Shown: piece by piece, positions 47,201 through 57,562 of the stretch
Layout of the letters: every line of letters begins with the position of its first letter
Position numbering within the stretch: the first letter of the stretch is position 1
DNA from: Symbiotaphrina buchneri
Lineage: Eukaryota > Ascomycota > Symbiotaphrinales > Symbiotaphrinaceae
DNA length: 64,000 bases
Assembly: GCA_001599915.1 (NCBI GenBank)
Contig: BCIG01000016.1
Coordinates: 62,001-126,000, forward strand
Direction: 5' to 3'
The notes under the pieces: model-generated
Told to the model about the DNA's origin: nothing
The model's database searches: none
Seen by the model: the letters and a program-made list of their open reading frames with translations, nothing else
Program-made: the position numbers and the translations under genes

Positions 47201-48829
47201 GGTATCATTCAATCATTGGGCTGGGCTGAGCTGTGTGCTGTGATGTGCCCCCTCTGCCCGCTACCGAGGAGACGACAGGGGAGTACGGTACTTCGTGCGG
47301 ATGGTCTCTTCGTACACTGTGCTCGTACAAAGCGGCCCTATCCACCTGTGACTCTCGCGGGCCTCGTACGGTACGAGTATCCACAAGGTATCCATAGTCC
47401 ATAAGCGCCAGGGTCTGAAGGATGGCCGTCACCACACTTGGGCGACCAGACGGTCCGATTGGTCGGTTGATGGAGTTGAGAACAGGCGGTGCTGGGACGG
47501 CGGCCTGCGTTTCGAGGACCCACTTGCTAGCCGCCGTTCCCGCTCTCCGTCTAACTGATAGAAGCACTTCTGGGGTGATAAAGCGCCGTGGTAACTTGTG
47601 GTAAGTCGCGTCCAGCTGGTCCTAGAAGTCCTAGACTGCAGGAACTAACGGATAAAGAACTGCCAAGGCGACGCTACCTCACCTTGCGAGCTTGTACTGT
47701 ATCGCTGCTCTTCCGCTCCTTCACTTCTGCCGTCGTCGTCTTGCGGGTCTGCGGCGGCTGCCACTGGTCTCCCTCCGTCTTAAGTGACCGATCCCGGGTT
47801 CGAAAAGCTACGAATACCTACCCTGAAGGAGTACCTACCTCCCCTGCCTTACTTCATTTTATTGGTGGAAAGGTACCTTTCCTGACCTGACTTGACCTAA
47901 CCCTTCAATGCCATGTACTCGTACATGCCTCCTCCATCGCGCCCATCTTCTTAAGAAGACAGCCGGTCGATCAACCAACCCATGGGCAGTCTTGGAGCCC
48001 GACCTGCTGCGTCGCCTCCCCTTTGCAAAGCTATCGCCCCATTCAAGCCGCCTGTAGAAGTGCATTGCATTGTCTAAATCTGTACTTCTCTTTCAGCTTC
48101 ATAGCCTCTGGCTCGTCTGCATCATTTCTCTCCGCTGCCCTGTGGTTGCGGTCGCCCGCTGTCTATCTTCACGCCGGGCCTCTCTTCAAGCTCGCTGCAG
48201 GCTCGCCTGGTTGGACTCCTACATCCGCCACACTCAAGACAGAAGTTATTGCGTTCAAACATCAAGAGCAAAGCTGCGTTCGGGTGCCAAAGTCTTCGGG
48301 AACGATTTGATATCTTTTTATTTCAATATTCGAGGACTTCTCTGAAGGTGCATTACTGTTGCTACTTATTCCTTTCGGAGATTCTATCAATTTGGGACGG
48401 AGGTGAATATATACCTTCATTAGACGAACTGCGATTGACTTGTCTGCACCCCCGCACTGACTTCTCGAGTGGGGAGCGGTTCTGTCAGTCACATTTGAGT
48501 GTCAGATCTTCCTCGGACTATGCGCTCGGGACCCTTTACAACGACTGGTTTGTCTGTCCCAAAAACCCGCTTGCGAGGAGCAACGATCCACGAGGGGCCA
48601 GCTTGGTCCCAGGCAAGCTTCAATTGCCGCCTCACGCTGTACTATCACTGAGCTGTCTTGGGTCGTTTCACTCACCACAGAAGCTTGTGGTCTGACAGCT
48701 ATTCTCGGGAAGCCACACAGACTGTGGCGCGAACATTGCTACAATCCTCAGGGGCTTCATGAGTAGTCCGCTCATTTCAAGAACTCAAGATCAAGGCCCG
48801 CCAGCGCCAGCTTAAGGGGTTGACTCGAC
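44219..48829. other. Gene-poor 4.6-kb stretch
   Basis: I find no gene I can defend. Minus-strand frames at 44888-45118 and 45108-45350 begin with ATG but are short and unmatched. The part 45840-46200 minus has a possible small gene: a start at about 46194 (MASSSGSIVQFSTEYLSGSS), donor GTAAAT, and downstream a protein-like frame, but the joints are uncertain. GTAC and TACTCCGTAC words are frequent (46573-46589, 47870). The pyrimidine-rich last kilobase is probably the promoter and long 5' leader of the Zn2Cys6 gene. Confidence 0.4.
47867..47882. repeat. 16-bp perfect palindrome GGAAAGGTACCTTTCC
   Basis: Perfect 16-bp palindrome with GGTACC core, about 950 bp upstream of the Zn2Cys6 gene. It is one of the intergenic GTAC-core palindromes listed for this window. 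Confidence 0.6.
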
Positions 48830-51136
48830 ATGATGGAAGTCGCCGGCGGAGCTCAGAACGCTCCTCTGGAAGCCAATCGTAAAGCCACACCTTCGGGCCA
48901 GGCTGCTAAAGAGCATACACCGCCTCGCTGGACGGCAGTCAATGGTAAAGAGACACCTAACGTGGCGCCGCGGCTCAACGGTGCTGCGGAACGGCATACG
49001 AGCCCACAAGACATGCATTCGTCTCCGACACTTAGCAGCCCGTCTAGTCAACGCTCAGCACTTACCCCGGGCAACGGACAGACGAGGCAGTTGCCACCTC
49101 TGCCACCAGACATACATGCCATCTCCCATCAACATCCGGGAGGTGATCAGATCTACCATCGACACGTGAACGGAGATGGGCAGGAATTGACCCATCCTCA
49201 GAAGCGCAAACGTTCTTATGACGGTGATGGCTCTGATACACGGGCGTACGGGGCCATTTCTGCATCAGATGGCCGGCCGAATGCAGCGCTGTCTGTCTCG
49301 GAAGTCCCTCACCAAGCCTCTGTCGCTACCATTGATAGTGCTCCGGCCCGGTCAAGAGACACAGGTGCCCAGGAAGCACAGCTGCCGGCAATATCGGGGT
49401 ACGCGAACGCCGGACCTAGCGAATCTGATGACGGGAGGACTGGGGGAGCGCGGTATGGCCAACATTCTGATGAATCCAATCGTGTATACATTTCCGAAAA
49501 CTCGGAAACGCCGGGTCATCGGGACGGGAGCGATTCTCAACTCGCCGAAGCTTTGCAGTTTGAAAATCGGAAGCTCGATAACCAAGTAACAATGGGCGCG
49601 GAGCGAGATTTTCGTGATGATCGCTACGGCGGCAGTCAGGCTGTTCAGAACAGCCACCTTGAGCGAACAGCAGCTGGTGTCCAGGTAGATCACAGGAAAC
49701 GGAAGAGGGTGTTCAGTAATCGGACGAAAACTGGGTGTATGACGTGTCGGAGACGTAAGAAGAAATGCGATGAAGGCAAGCCTGAATGTATGGACTACAA
49801 TATCACTAGAAGAATTCCCTTGCTGATATCTTATAGGCAAGAATTGTCTTCGAGGAGGATTCATTTGCGAAGGTTACGTTTCAAAGGCCTCTTGGCCTGA
49901 GCCGTCGCCGAAGCTACCTGTGCCGCTGCAATCAAAAGAAGGTCAGAGGGTATCGCCCATCCAGTATGGGCATGGTCAGCTGCGGATAGAAAACCTGTCA
50001 GGTTCGACTGATTCCTACAGTCGGAATGCGAATGATCGCCCAAGGATACCAACAGCACAAGCAGCTGTGCGGCCACCGGACAAAGCCGCGGCGACTAACA
50101 ATGAGAGATTGCTTCCAGTGCAGCGTCACCCTGAGAGCTGGACCAAGGCGCCTGCTTGGAAGAGCGCAGGAGAGCCATCATATCTTTCAGACCACCTGCC
50201 CCAGACCGACTTCACCAGAGTGCCGCCCTTACATGAATTGCCCCAGCATGAGCACCACGACAATCGCGGGCCAGTTCGGCGTCCAACAATAGATGCTCAA
50301 ACACCTAAGTATTTGGTGGCCTCCCCCCCTCAAAGCTATAAGAGCCAATCTCAAGAAGCTCAAGCCCAAGCTCAAGCACAGCTTGCACTACAGCACCACG
50401 AGGCGTCCATCCGAGCGCTACACCCAGTTTCTCCAATTGAACGCCGTCAAGGGATTGAGAGGGATGAGCGGGCAGTCATGGTCAACGGGCAAAGTTACCG
50501 CCGTATGTTCAGCAACTGGTCGATGACCGTGAGCGATGTAAATCGATTTGCTGGCGATTCAACAACATGGTCCTGTCGTCCCGAGAAGAACGTATCCGGA
50601 TATTTCGAGAGATTGTCAATGCCGAAGGACCCGTGGTCGATCGTGCGCGACCGATATCAGAAGTGGGTGAACGTGTAACGGTGGAGCAACCGTTCAACTG
50701 CGACTACGGATACAACATCTCAGTCGGGAGTGATGTGACGATAGGAGCCAACTGTAGGATTTCAGACTCTTGTTCTGTCAGGATAGGAAACAACTGCGTC
50801 CTCAGCGCCAACGTGCAGATCATTGGCTTCTCCCTCCCCATCGATCCCGATCAGCGGCGGACTGGCGAGGCTTTGGGTGCCCGGATTGTCATTGAGGATG
50901 ATTGCTGGATCGGTGGCGGAGCGATCATCCAGCCGGGCATGCATATAGGGCAAGGGTCAACCATATGTCCGGGCTCCGTGGTCACAGAGGTCAGTCATTT
51001 CCCCAACACCCGGCTGAAACCTAATTGACACTCCATGCAGGACGTACCGCGCTGCACGGTTGTGGGCGGCAACCCTGCAAAGGTCATACGTGCCATCTAT
51101 CCAAATGGACCGTCGAACAAGGTGTTAAGGGGCTGA
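48830..51136 (+). CDS. Zn2Cys6 transcription factor fused to maltose O-acetyltransferase-type enzyme
   Basis: Exons are 48830-49787, 49837-50989 and 51041-51136. Residues 1-300 are disordered. The Zn2Cys6 cluster spans residues 303-330 (CMTCRRRKKKCDEGKPEC, then CLRGGFIC; spacing C2C6C6C2C6C), with the fourth Cys codon split by intron 1. A Gln-rich linker follows, then a Mac domain opening (VMVNGQSYRRMF, residue 534 on), then in another frame LVDDRERCKSICWRFNN and the left-handed hexapeptide repeats (NISVGSDVTIGANCRISDSC, and GARIVIEDDCWIGGGAIIQP) ending VPRCTVVGGNPAKVIR. The reading frame breaks near 50514-50516: read straight, the factor stops at 50678 after 599 residues. DNA-binding plus acetyltransferase in one chain is known in fungi, but its purpose is unclear. 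Confidence 0.8.
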
Positions 51137-51820
51137 CACAATGATTGTTGACTGCCATGGACAGCTTGTGATTGTGCAGGGCATCGTGATTTCTCACGCA
51201 TATTGTGATATATTCGGGTATTCAGGTGTTGGGATGGCCCGATAACCGGCAGACGGGGCGCGCTCTCAAGGGGGCCCTATTCTGGGGCGGAATCTGTACA
51301 TGATGATACGGTCTTGCTTATTGCTAGTTTTTTTGATACCCTGAAGGTGTTTCAGTTTCAATCTTGTCAATATGCGAACGACACGACGCTCACAATATTG
51401 CGACCTGAAATGAACATTTTTGCGATTCCAGTATGTAAGCTAAACCCAAGGTTCATAACGGAGTACCCTATGTGCGAGGTTCCCCGGCCCATTCATACTC
51501 TTCCTCTTGCGCCTAAAATGAAGCATCCTTACAAGGTCAGGAAAGGTGGGAGGGGATTGACAAGTCATTATTGGCATATTGATTTTTCTGTTCCGTCGAT
51601 ATTTCTCCGACGCATGTAGCGGAGCAATCATTTATGCCTGCGGTGATGTTCCTCCAATTGGAACTAGACTATTTTTCACTGTGCCCGCGCCGTTCCCCGC
51701 GAAACCTCCTTCCCCACACCCGAGAGCACCGCACGGGCATGACCTGGACCTTCCAGCAACATCATACACGATGACGACCAACACCACCGAGTTCTTGGCC
51801 ACTTAAGCCAAGCAGACAGG
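51137..51820. other. Intergenic region between Zn2Cys6 fusion gene and MCT1
   Basis: About 680 bp, holding a 3' region and the MCT1 promoter. The open frame at 51314-51619 opens at TTG and is not supported. Confidence 0.45.
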
Positions 51821-53058
51821 ATGAAACGCCTGTTGAGTAGGCCACTGCGGCCAGCTCACTCTTGTCGACCTGCGTCCTTCAAGCCCCGGCAGCGCCTGAG
51901 GACGGCCCTGTTCTTCCCCGGTAGGTAGCTTTCTCTCCCTTTCGCCCGGTAAAATTGACAAGCCCTTTAGGTCAGGGCGTCCAGCGCGTGGGCATGGCCA
52001 CTCCCTGGCTTGCGGCTTTTCCGAATACTGTCCGACCGTTTTTGGATGAATTGGACACTCTGGTTCAATTCAAATTGTCCGCCTTGATCGCCGATGGACC
52101 GAACCACGACCTCACCGCTACCGAGAATGCTCAACCGGCCATCATGGCGACTTCCATCCTGATCTTGCGGGTGCTGGAGAACGAGTTTGGTTTCAAGACG
52201 GAGGAGCGGGTGGATGTCACTCTGGGCCATTCTCTGGGCGAATTCGCGGCCCTAGTCGCTGCGGGCTATCTGCGGTATGAGGATGCGCTCCTGTTGGTGC
52301 GCCGGAGAGCCGAGGTCATGGCCCAGTGCACGCGCAAAGCTCGCGAAGAGGCAGGCGGTGGCGAGTACGGCATGGTTGCGTTGGTGTGCGAGGAGGGCCA
52401 CATGAGCTCGATGATCGATGCCATCCATGAGTTCCTCGGCCACGCCCCGACAGGCCAGAAACATGATTCGGGAGAACCAATTGCGGCGATAGAGCAGGTG
52501 TTGATTGCCAACGTCAATTCGAAGAATCAGATCGTCCTGAGTGGGCGGATCGAACGGATCAAGGAGTTGCTGACGCACCTTCGACAATTTGCTGGCCACG
52601 ATCCTCGCGCCGTCCGACTGAACAGTGACAGCCCGTTCCATAACCCGCTGATGATGCCGGCCGCAGAGATGATGAAGGAGATGCTTTCGAATCCCTCCAG
52701 GTTTGCCGAGGGTGACGACAAGGACATTGTGATCTTCCCAGGCAAGATGCCCTGTGTCAGCAATATATCTGCTCGGCCGTTCGAAACAAGGGAGCAACTG
52801 AAGAACCTGCTGGCTCGCCAATGTGTTGAGACAATCCAGTGGTGGCAGAGTATACGCTTCCTGGACCAGGAAGACAAAGTCCGACGGTGGGTCGGTCTCG
52901 GTCCGGGAAAAGTAGGCAGGAATCTCGTCGGCAAGGAGGTGGGGATGCGGGGAAGAGATACGGTCAAGGGCGGCGGGGTCTGGGCCATCACAGATCCAAA
53001 GGAAGTTGAACAATTCATGGCAGAGTTTGAGCAGACAGACAGGGCAGTTGAAGACTGA
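51821..53058 (+). CDS. MCT1: Mitochondrial malonyl-CoA:ACP transacylase MCT1
   Basis: Two exons (51821-51920 and 51971-53058) give 395 residues. The start MKRLLSRPLRPAHSCRPASF is a mitochondrial presequence; the intron falls inside the conserved ALFFPGQGVQ. The nucleophile S121 sits in LGHSLGEFAAL (GxSxG), and the partner His is in SDSPFHNPLM. RRRAEVMAQCTR supplies the malonate-carboxyl-binding Arg region. It moves malonyl groups to acyl carrier protein in mitochondrial type II fatty acid synthesis, which feeds lipoic acid production. Length is a little above bacterial FabD because of the presequence and a middle insertion. Confidence 0.94.
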
Positions 53059-53776
53059 GATCTCTCATATGCGAACCTGCTTAATGCCTAAGGCTGGCAG
53101 ATACATCCAGAGTCCCCCTATCATTCCTGGCCACAGCCACCAGGTCGGCATCTTAAGATGACGTGCACACGCTTCTAAGATATACAGAAGGTGGTGCTTA
53201 GCGCCCAATATGGGGAGAATCCATCAAGGGGGTGCAACAAATACAGATCGAAGAGGGTGTCAAAGAGGGCAAATGCTCATGCCCCGTTTGGACGGCCACT
53301 GCGCGGGTCACGACCATTAGAAGCGCCCCAGGGGTTATATATATCCCGGGATTGTCTCGCCCAGTTCTGGACTCGAGTCTTGGGGCCCTCCCCAAGGCGG
53401 AGCATTGCTTGGGAGCACAGCATCATCAAGGTCACCTTACGTTTCACCGACAACCGTTGCACCACAACTCCGGTTGCGAGGCCAACAGCTCTTTCAACGC
53501 ATAAACTGAGCGAGGAATCGCCTACGAGTTTGACATGGGAAGCCGCCTACGGGGGTAGATCCAGCTTTTAGGTACCACGACACTAGGCCATGCCATCGGA
53601 TCCCGTCTGCCGAACTTCCCCACTTGATGGCCGCTCTATTATCACCAAAACGGAGAGTCGAGCGCATAGTATGAATTCTACAAAATGCTAGTCAACTCGA
53701 CCCATATCATGCCTCAGAAATCTCGCTAAAGTAGCCTTGAAGACCGAGGAATCACACGTCGAAGGACACGCTGCGT
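53059..53776. other. Convergent 3' regions of MCT1 and AFG1
   Basis: About 720 bp, no supported gene. Plus-strand frames in 53191-53571 have no start or family support. Confidence 0.4.
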
Positions 53777-56131
53777 TCATTTCTGCCTCTGCCCAGAAGG
53801 CTTCCCGTCAGCTTCCTCGGTGCGGTCATTTTCCTTGGCCTGGATTGCATCCGTGCCTTGTCCCCAAGTGCCCGCCTTCTTTCCCCACTTCAGCATCCCC
53901 CATGCATGCACCCAGCTAAACTTGGGCGGTGGTTCGGGGCTTGTCCGGAAAGGACTTGCACCATGCCTGAAGGTTGTCACATCGCTCCGGGCATCTTTCG
54001 CCGTTTCGACACTTGTAGATACAGTGGGTGAGGCTGGTAACGCAGCCAGCGGATCCTCACCGCCCGGAACACCTGCTTGTTCTGACCCGCCTTCCCACCG
54101 TCTCACTTCTTTCGCGACAGGTGTCCACCACCCTTCTTCATCTCTACTCCACCAGCGACGCCCACACATTTCCCATAGCCTGCTTCTTGCGCGCTTGTAC
54201 GCAAACTTTTCATCTTCCCCGGTGAAAGCCCCGGTATGCGTGAAGTTCGGCTCAGATTGTCTACCATCAATCCTATGTGGGTCGTCGCGAAGATCCTTGA
54301 CCGGGCCAAAGTCTGAATCTTCATCTGCCGTGATGGAGCGAAAAGACAGGTCGCGTGAAGTTCCTGCGGATGGAAGTGCAGGAGCCGGGTTAGATGCCAG
54401 CTCCTCGGTCTCAGCGTACATGGAGATGTTAGGGCGGAAAGGAGATGTCAAGTCCTGGTGGATTTCGGAGAAAGTCTCGGGATATACGGCGTCTCCTTGG
54501 TCACTAACAGTCCCACCTTCCTTTTCCTTGCTCTTGCTTATTTCTGCAGCGAGTAAGTTCTGCTCCGGAAAAAGGACGTCATCCGGCCCAGCTTCAGCTC
54601 GTATGAGCAACTTGCATTTCGATTCGTAAAGAGCATCAAGCAGTGTGATAAGCCGCCTAGCTTCGTTTTTTTGGAGTAGGGTCAGCACTGGGACATCCAC
54701 AATAATAAAAGTGTGGTACGTTGACGCCAAACTGATATAGTCGGCAGGGCCCAAGGCACTTCCACATAGCTCATCGAAAGTCCAGAGACAGACTCCCGAA
54801 TATTGCCGAGGAACATGGACATCCCTCCCATATACCCGGACAGTGGCAGGTTTCCAAATGGAATTCGGCTCATCCGTGGTGCCATGGCGACGATTAGCCA
54901 TGCAGACCGCTTGATTCCATGCAGTCCCGTGAGCTTTGACAACATCTTTCCCCGCGTCGTTGGATGGCGTAACAAAGTAATATTTGGGTAACACGGTATG
55001 TGGTTCAAATTCCGATTTGATGTCATCTGTAGCAGCCATTTGATGCTTCGGTTCGTTGCCTATCCGCTCATTAACTCCTGGATATACTCCGTATTGCTGA
55101 GCAGACTGTTTTTGGTCAGAAGCTGGAGACGCTTGAGCACCCGACCTATCATGTAACACATCACCCCGCATTGCTTCCCTCCGTCTATAGTCCTTTGTGC
55201 CCTCAATGTTCCATATTTCACATCTTGCTTTTAGCAATTCCAGGAAGCCTGCAAATTCGCTAGTTCCAGCAAACATGCCCTGACTTGTTCCTCCATTACT
55301 ACTCCCGATTCTCCCTAGACGGCGATTGAATGACCCGAGGGCCATATAAGGTGGTGGCGAAAATGCAACCCCGGCAGCTTTTGCCAGCTCCTCTGGCATA
55401 CGATTACTCGTTGCGATCAGGACCCCACCAAGGTGGAAAAACGACGTCAATAGATTAGACAGAATTTTGGATGCGGCCCTGTCCGGTAATTGGAACTCGT
55501 CCAAGAAGAGGATTGGGGACTTGAATATCATCTCCCTCGCCAGCCACAACAGGCTGTATTCCTCTGCATCATTGTTTCTATTCGCGAAGTCCCTGCAATG
55601 TAGCCTGTCTCGTCTGAGTTCCTCTAGCTGAGCAACCGTTTCTAGCATGAATGTATTGAAATGCCATCGTCGCTTCTTACGGTTCGGGAGGGAGGAGAAG
55701 AGCAAGTCAACCAGCATGCTCTTTCCCGTACCGACCTCACCGTGAAGTAATAGGCCCTTAGGGGATGTCACCGCCATGGCAGCTTCATGACTCGTCAGGA
55801 GTCTGGTCAACGCCAAAGTCTCCGACCTTTTCCGTTGCCCTCGAAGGGATGAAAACCAATCCCCTGAGGAGACCCCCGGAACTCGCCCAGTGGTAATATC
55901 ATTGTGCTGCGTCCTCCGGTCACCTATGGCCCGACTGAGCTGGTTCAGCTTAGCACTGTAGTCGACTTCCGGCTCAAAATCTCGGAGATCAAGGTAGAGA
56001 CGCTGTAGATGGACGGCTAGGCGGTGCTGGGCCGGATCTGGTTCAATTCGCTTTGTGGCAATCAATGACCGGTACAAGACCAGCGGGTTAGTAATAGTCA
56101 ATCCCGTTGCCGATGGAGGCAATGTGGTCAT
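53777..56131 (-). CDS. AFG1: AFG1-family mitochondrial AAA ATPase
   Basis: The 3' exon is open from about 56275 to the stop at 53777. The first ATG in frame is 56131 (784 residues), but upstream codons NRPFCTRSSAESINASL look like the end of a mitochondrial presequence. An extra first exon from about 56350 (start MMHRSCDGRT), spliced GTGAGG to ATCCAG near 56200, is possible. Walker A is LLLHGEVGTGKSMLVDLL and Walker B ILFLDEFQLPDR; GGVLIATSNRMPEELAKAG-like text follows as in Afg1/LACE1. The ending block TYHTFIIVDVPVLTLLQKNE and EARRLITLLDALYE is diagnostic. Afg1 helps remove damaged inner-membrane proteins. A long insertion (about residues 555-690) is Ser/Pro-rich. Confidence 0.9.
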   Translation of the reverse strand: MTTLPPSATGLTITNPLVLYRSLIATKRIEPDPAQHRLAVHLQRLYLDLRDFEPEVDYSAKLNQLSRAIGDRRTQHNDITTGRVPGVSSGDWFSSLRGQRKRSETLALTRLLTSHEAAMAVTSPKGLLLHGEVGTGKSMLVDLLFSSLPNRKKRRWHFNTFMLETVAQLEELRRDRLHCRDFANRNNDAEEYSLLWLAREMIFKSPILFLDEFQLPDRAASKILSNLLTSFFHLGGVLIATSNRMPEELAKAAGVAFSPPPYMALGSFNRRLGRIGSSNGGTSQGMFAGTSEFAGFLELLKARCEIWNIEGTKDYRRREAMRGDVLHDRSGAQASPASDQKQSAQQYGVYPGVNERIGNEPKHQMAATDDIKSEFEPHTVLPKYYFVTPSNDAGKDVVKAHGTAWNQAVCMANRRHGTTDEPNSIWKPATVRVYGRDVHVPRQYSGVCLWTFDELCGSALGPADYISLASTYHTFIIVDVPVLTLLQKNEARRLITLLDALYESKCKLLIRAEAGPDDVLFPEQNLLAAEISKSKEKEGGTVSDQGDAVYPETFSEIHQDLTSPFRPNISMYAETEELASNPAPALPSAGTSRDLSFRSITADEDSDFGPVKDLRDDPHRIDGRQSEPNFTHTGAFTGEDEKFAYKRARSRLWEMCGRRWWSRDEEGWWTPVAKEVRRWEGGSEQAGVPGGEDPLAALPASPTVSTSVETAKDARSDVTTFRHGASPFRTSPEPPPKFSWVHAWGMLKWGKKAGTWGQGTDAIQAKENDRTEEADGKPSGQRQK

Positions 56132-56457
56132 GAGGGAAGCGTTAATTGATTCGGCGGACGATCGAGTACAGAAAGGACGATTCGTAGGTAGGACGGGACT
56201 GGATGATGTCGGTAGCCACCATTGCGGCTTTCTCCGTCTGACCTTATCGATAGGCGACGTATAAATTGTTGCCAAACCTCACCTACCGTATGAAGTACAG
56301 AGCAGCTCTTCCAGCCGCGACGTCCGTCCATCGCAACTTCGATGCATCATCAACACTTCCAAGATTTTTATGGCGTAGCTGACAACCTATTTCCTCCTTG
56401 AAGGCTCATCAATTGCAGTGCGACGCTGCATTATCATGACTGCCGTCGAGACCGAGA
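56132..56457. other. Spacer between TRAPPC2L and AFG1 (same strand)
   Basis: Holds the AFG1 promoter, the possible AFG1 first exon (about 56283-56350) and the TRAPPC2L 3' end. The two genes are read in the same direction. Confidence 0.45.
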
Positions 56458-57102
56458 TCAGATGGTCATTTTGCCAGGCATCCACGCTTCGCCGATTCGT
56501 TTTACTTCGTTTATGAACTTGCGACTCGTTATCTGCGTAGATCCCATTATCGGATTGCCGCTTGCTGAGGGGGGATTATGCTCGTCCGGATCATAGAAAG
56601 GATTTTGAAGGAGTTTGATATAGGCGGACTGGAGCGCTCGAAAAGCCTGCAGCAAGGTCTTGTCAATATAAAACTTACAGTTATTAGACGGTAGAGCAGA
56701 GCCCAGCTTACAGGCTTCAAATCAGCGTCTTTGACTTCAAGCGGAATGGAGCTTTTTTTTGCTGTATCAGCCTGTGCCGGTCTGCCAGCCATGTCCACAA
56801 TGACCACCAGCTTTACACCCGTATTCGTAAGCCAGCCATACATATTCAAGCGCTCATCAATTGGTCTCAGCATGCCAAAGTCCTGATCCACAGTCTTGCT
56901 TGGAATACGCGCTTCGAAGATATCAAGACTCGAATTGAGCAGGAAGCAGAACTCAAGGGATGACCGAGTCTGAGGCGGAAAGACGGAGATGTGCAAAGGA
57001 TTGTTCTGTATAGAGGGTCAGGTTCGTATCTAAAAGTTGAGCACTGTTTTAACGCACGTGCTTGCCTATAATGCCAATGCAAGCAATAGAAGGTGTTGCC
57101 AT
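56458..57102 (-). CDS. TCA17: TRAPP complex subunit TRAPPC2L (Tca17)
   Basis: Three exons (57058-57102, 56712-57005, 56458-56646) give 175 residues. Exon 1 encodes MATPSIACIGIIGKH; the next carries NNPLHISVFPPQTRSSLEFC and ARIPSKTVDQDFGMLRPIDE, then LNMYGWLTNTGVKLVVIVDM. The last exon gives AFRALQSAYIKLLQNPFYDP. The longin/sedlin fold and these blocks match fungal Tca17/TRAPPC2L, which stabilises TRAPPII at the Golgi. The bulge FYDPDEHNPPSASG is an insertion seen in filamentous fungi. All three junctions are phase 0. Confidence 0.93.
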
Positions 57103-57562
57103 TTTTGAGAGCGGACAACTCCTGAGCCCGTGAGGAACAGGTACCAATCAAAACCGAATAAAGCGGCAGTTTGCCAGCGGCGGCGTCGATGTCGTGGTGG
57201 GACAGATGTTCGCATTCAGATCGCAGTGCTCATAAGCTAAGGAACTGATGCGGTGAGGACAACCATGCTTCCCATTATTTCCTTACCTGCCTCGGTGCCA
57301 TCCAGTCCATTTAATGAATGCAGCGGGTACAAAGTACTGAGTAAGGTACGGAGTACGTTCGTATCATTTGGAAGTGCGGGAGGACGCTCCACCAATCAGA
57401 GCCCAAGCGTTATGGAGAATAAGCGGTCTTGGCAATTGTTCTCAACTCCCCGGTCGCTTCGACATCACCACCACGCCCGACACATCTTAGCCGTCGCCAC
57501 AAGCCATATCTCCTCTTCTCCGTCCTCAACCCGTCATTGACAACACTGCGTGGCTGGTGAAG
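57103..57562. promoter_or_regulatory. Divergent promoter region, TRAPPC2L and NDUFS7
   Basis: 460 bp between divergent starts; includes GTACGGAGTA (57346-57355), the reverse form of the TACTCCGTAC word. Confidence 0.45.

Noticed and set aside
47780-47815. Possible tRNA internal promoter word GGTTCGAAA
   Set aside because: No matching acceptor or anticodon stems could be folded around it.
48249-48695. 148-codon plus-strand frame before the Zn2Cys6 gene
   Set aside because: Opens at TTG and lies in the probable 5' leader; no family seen.
50490-50600. An intron with donor GTATGT near 50502 to explain the frame break in the fusion gene
   Set aside because: It would remove the conserved Mac helix LVDDRERCKSICWRFNN, so a missing base is the better reading.
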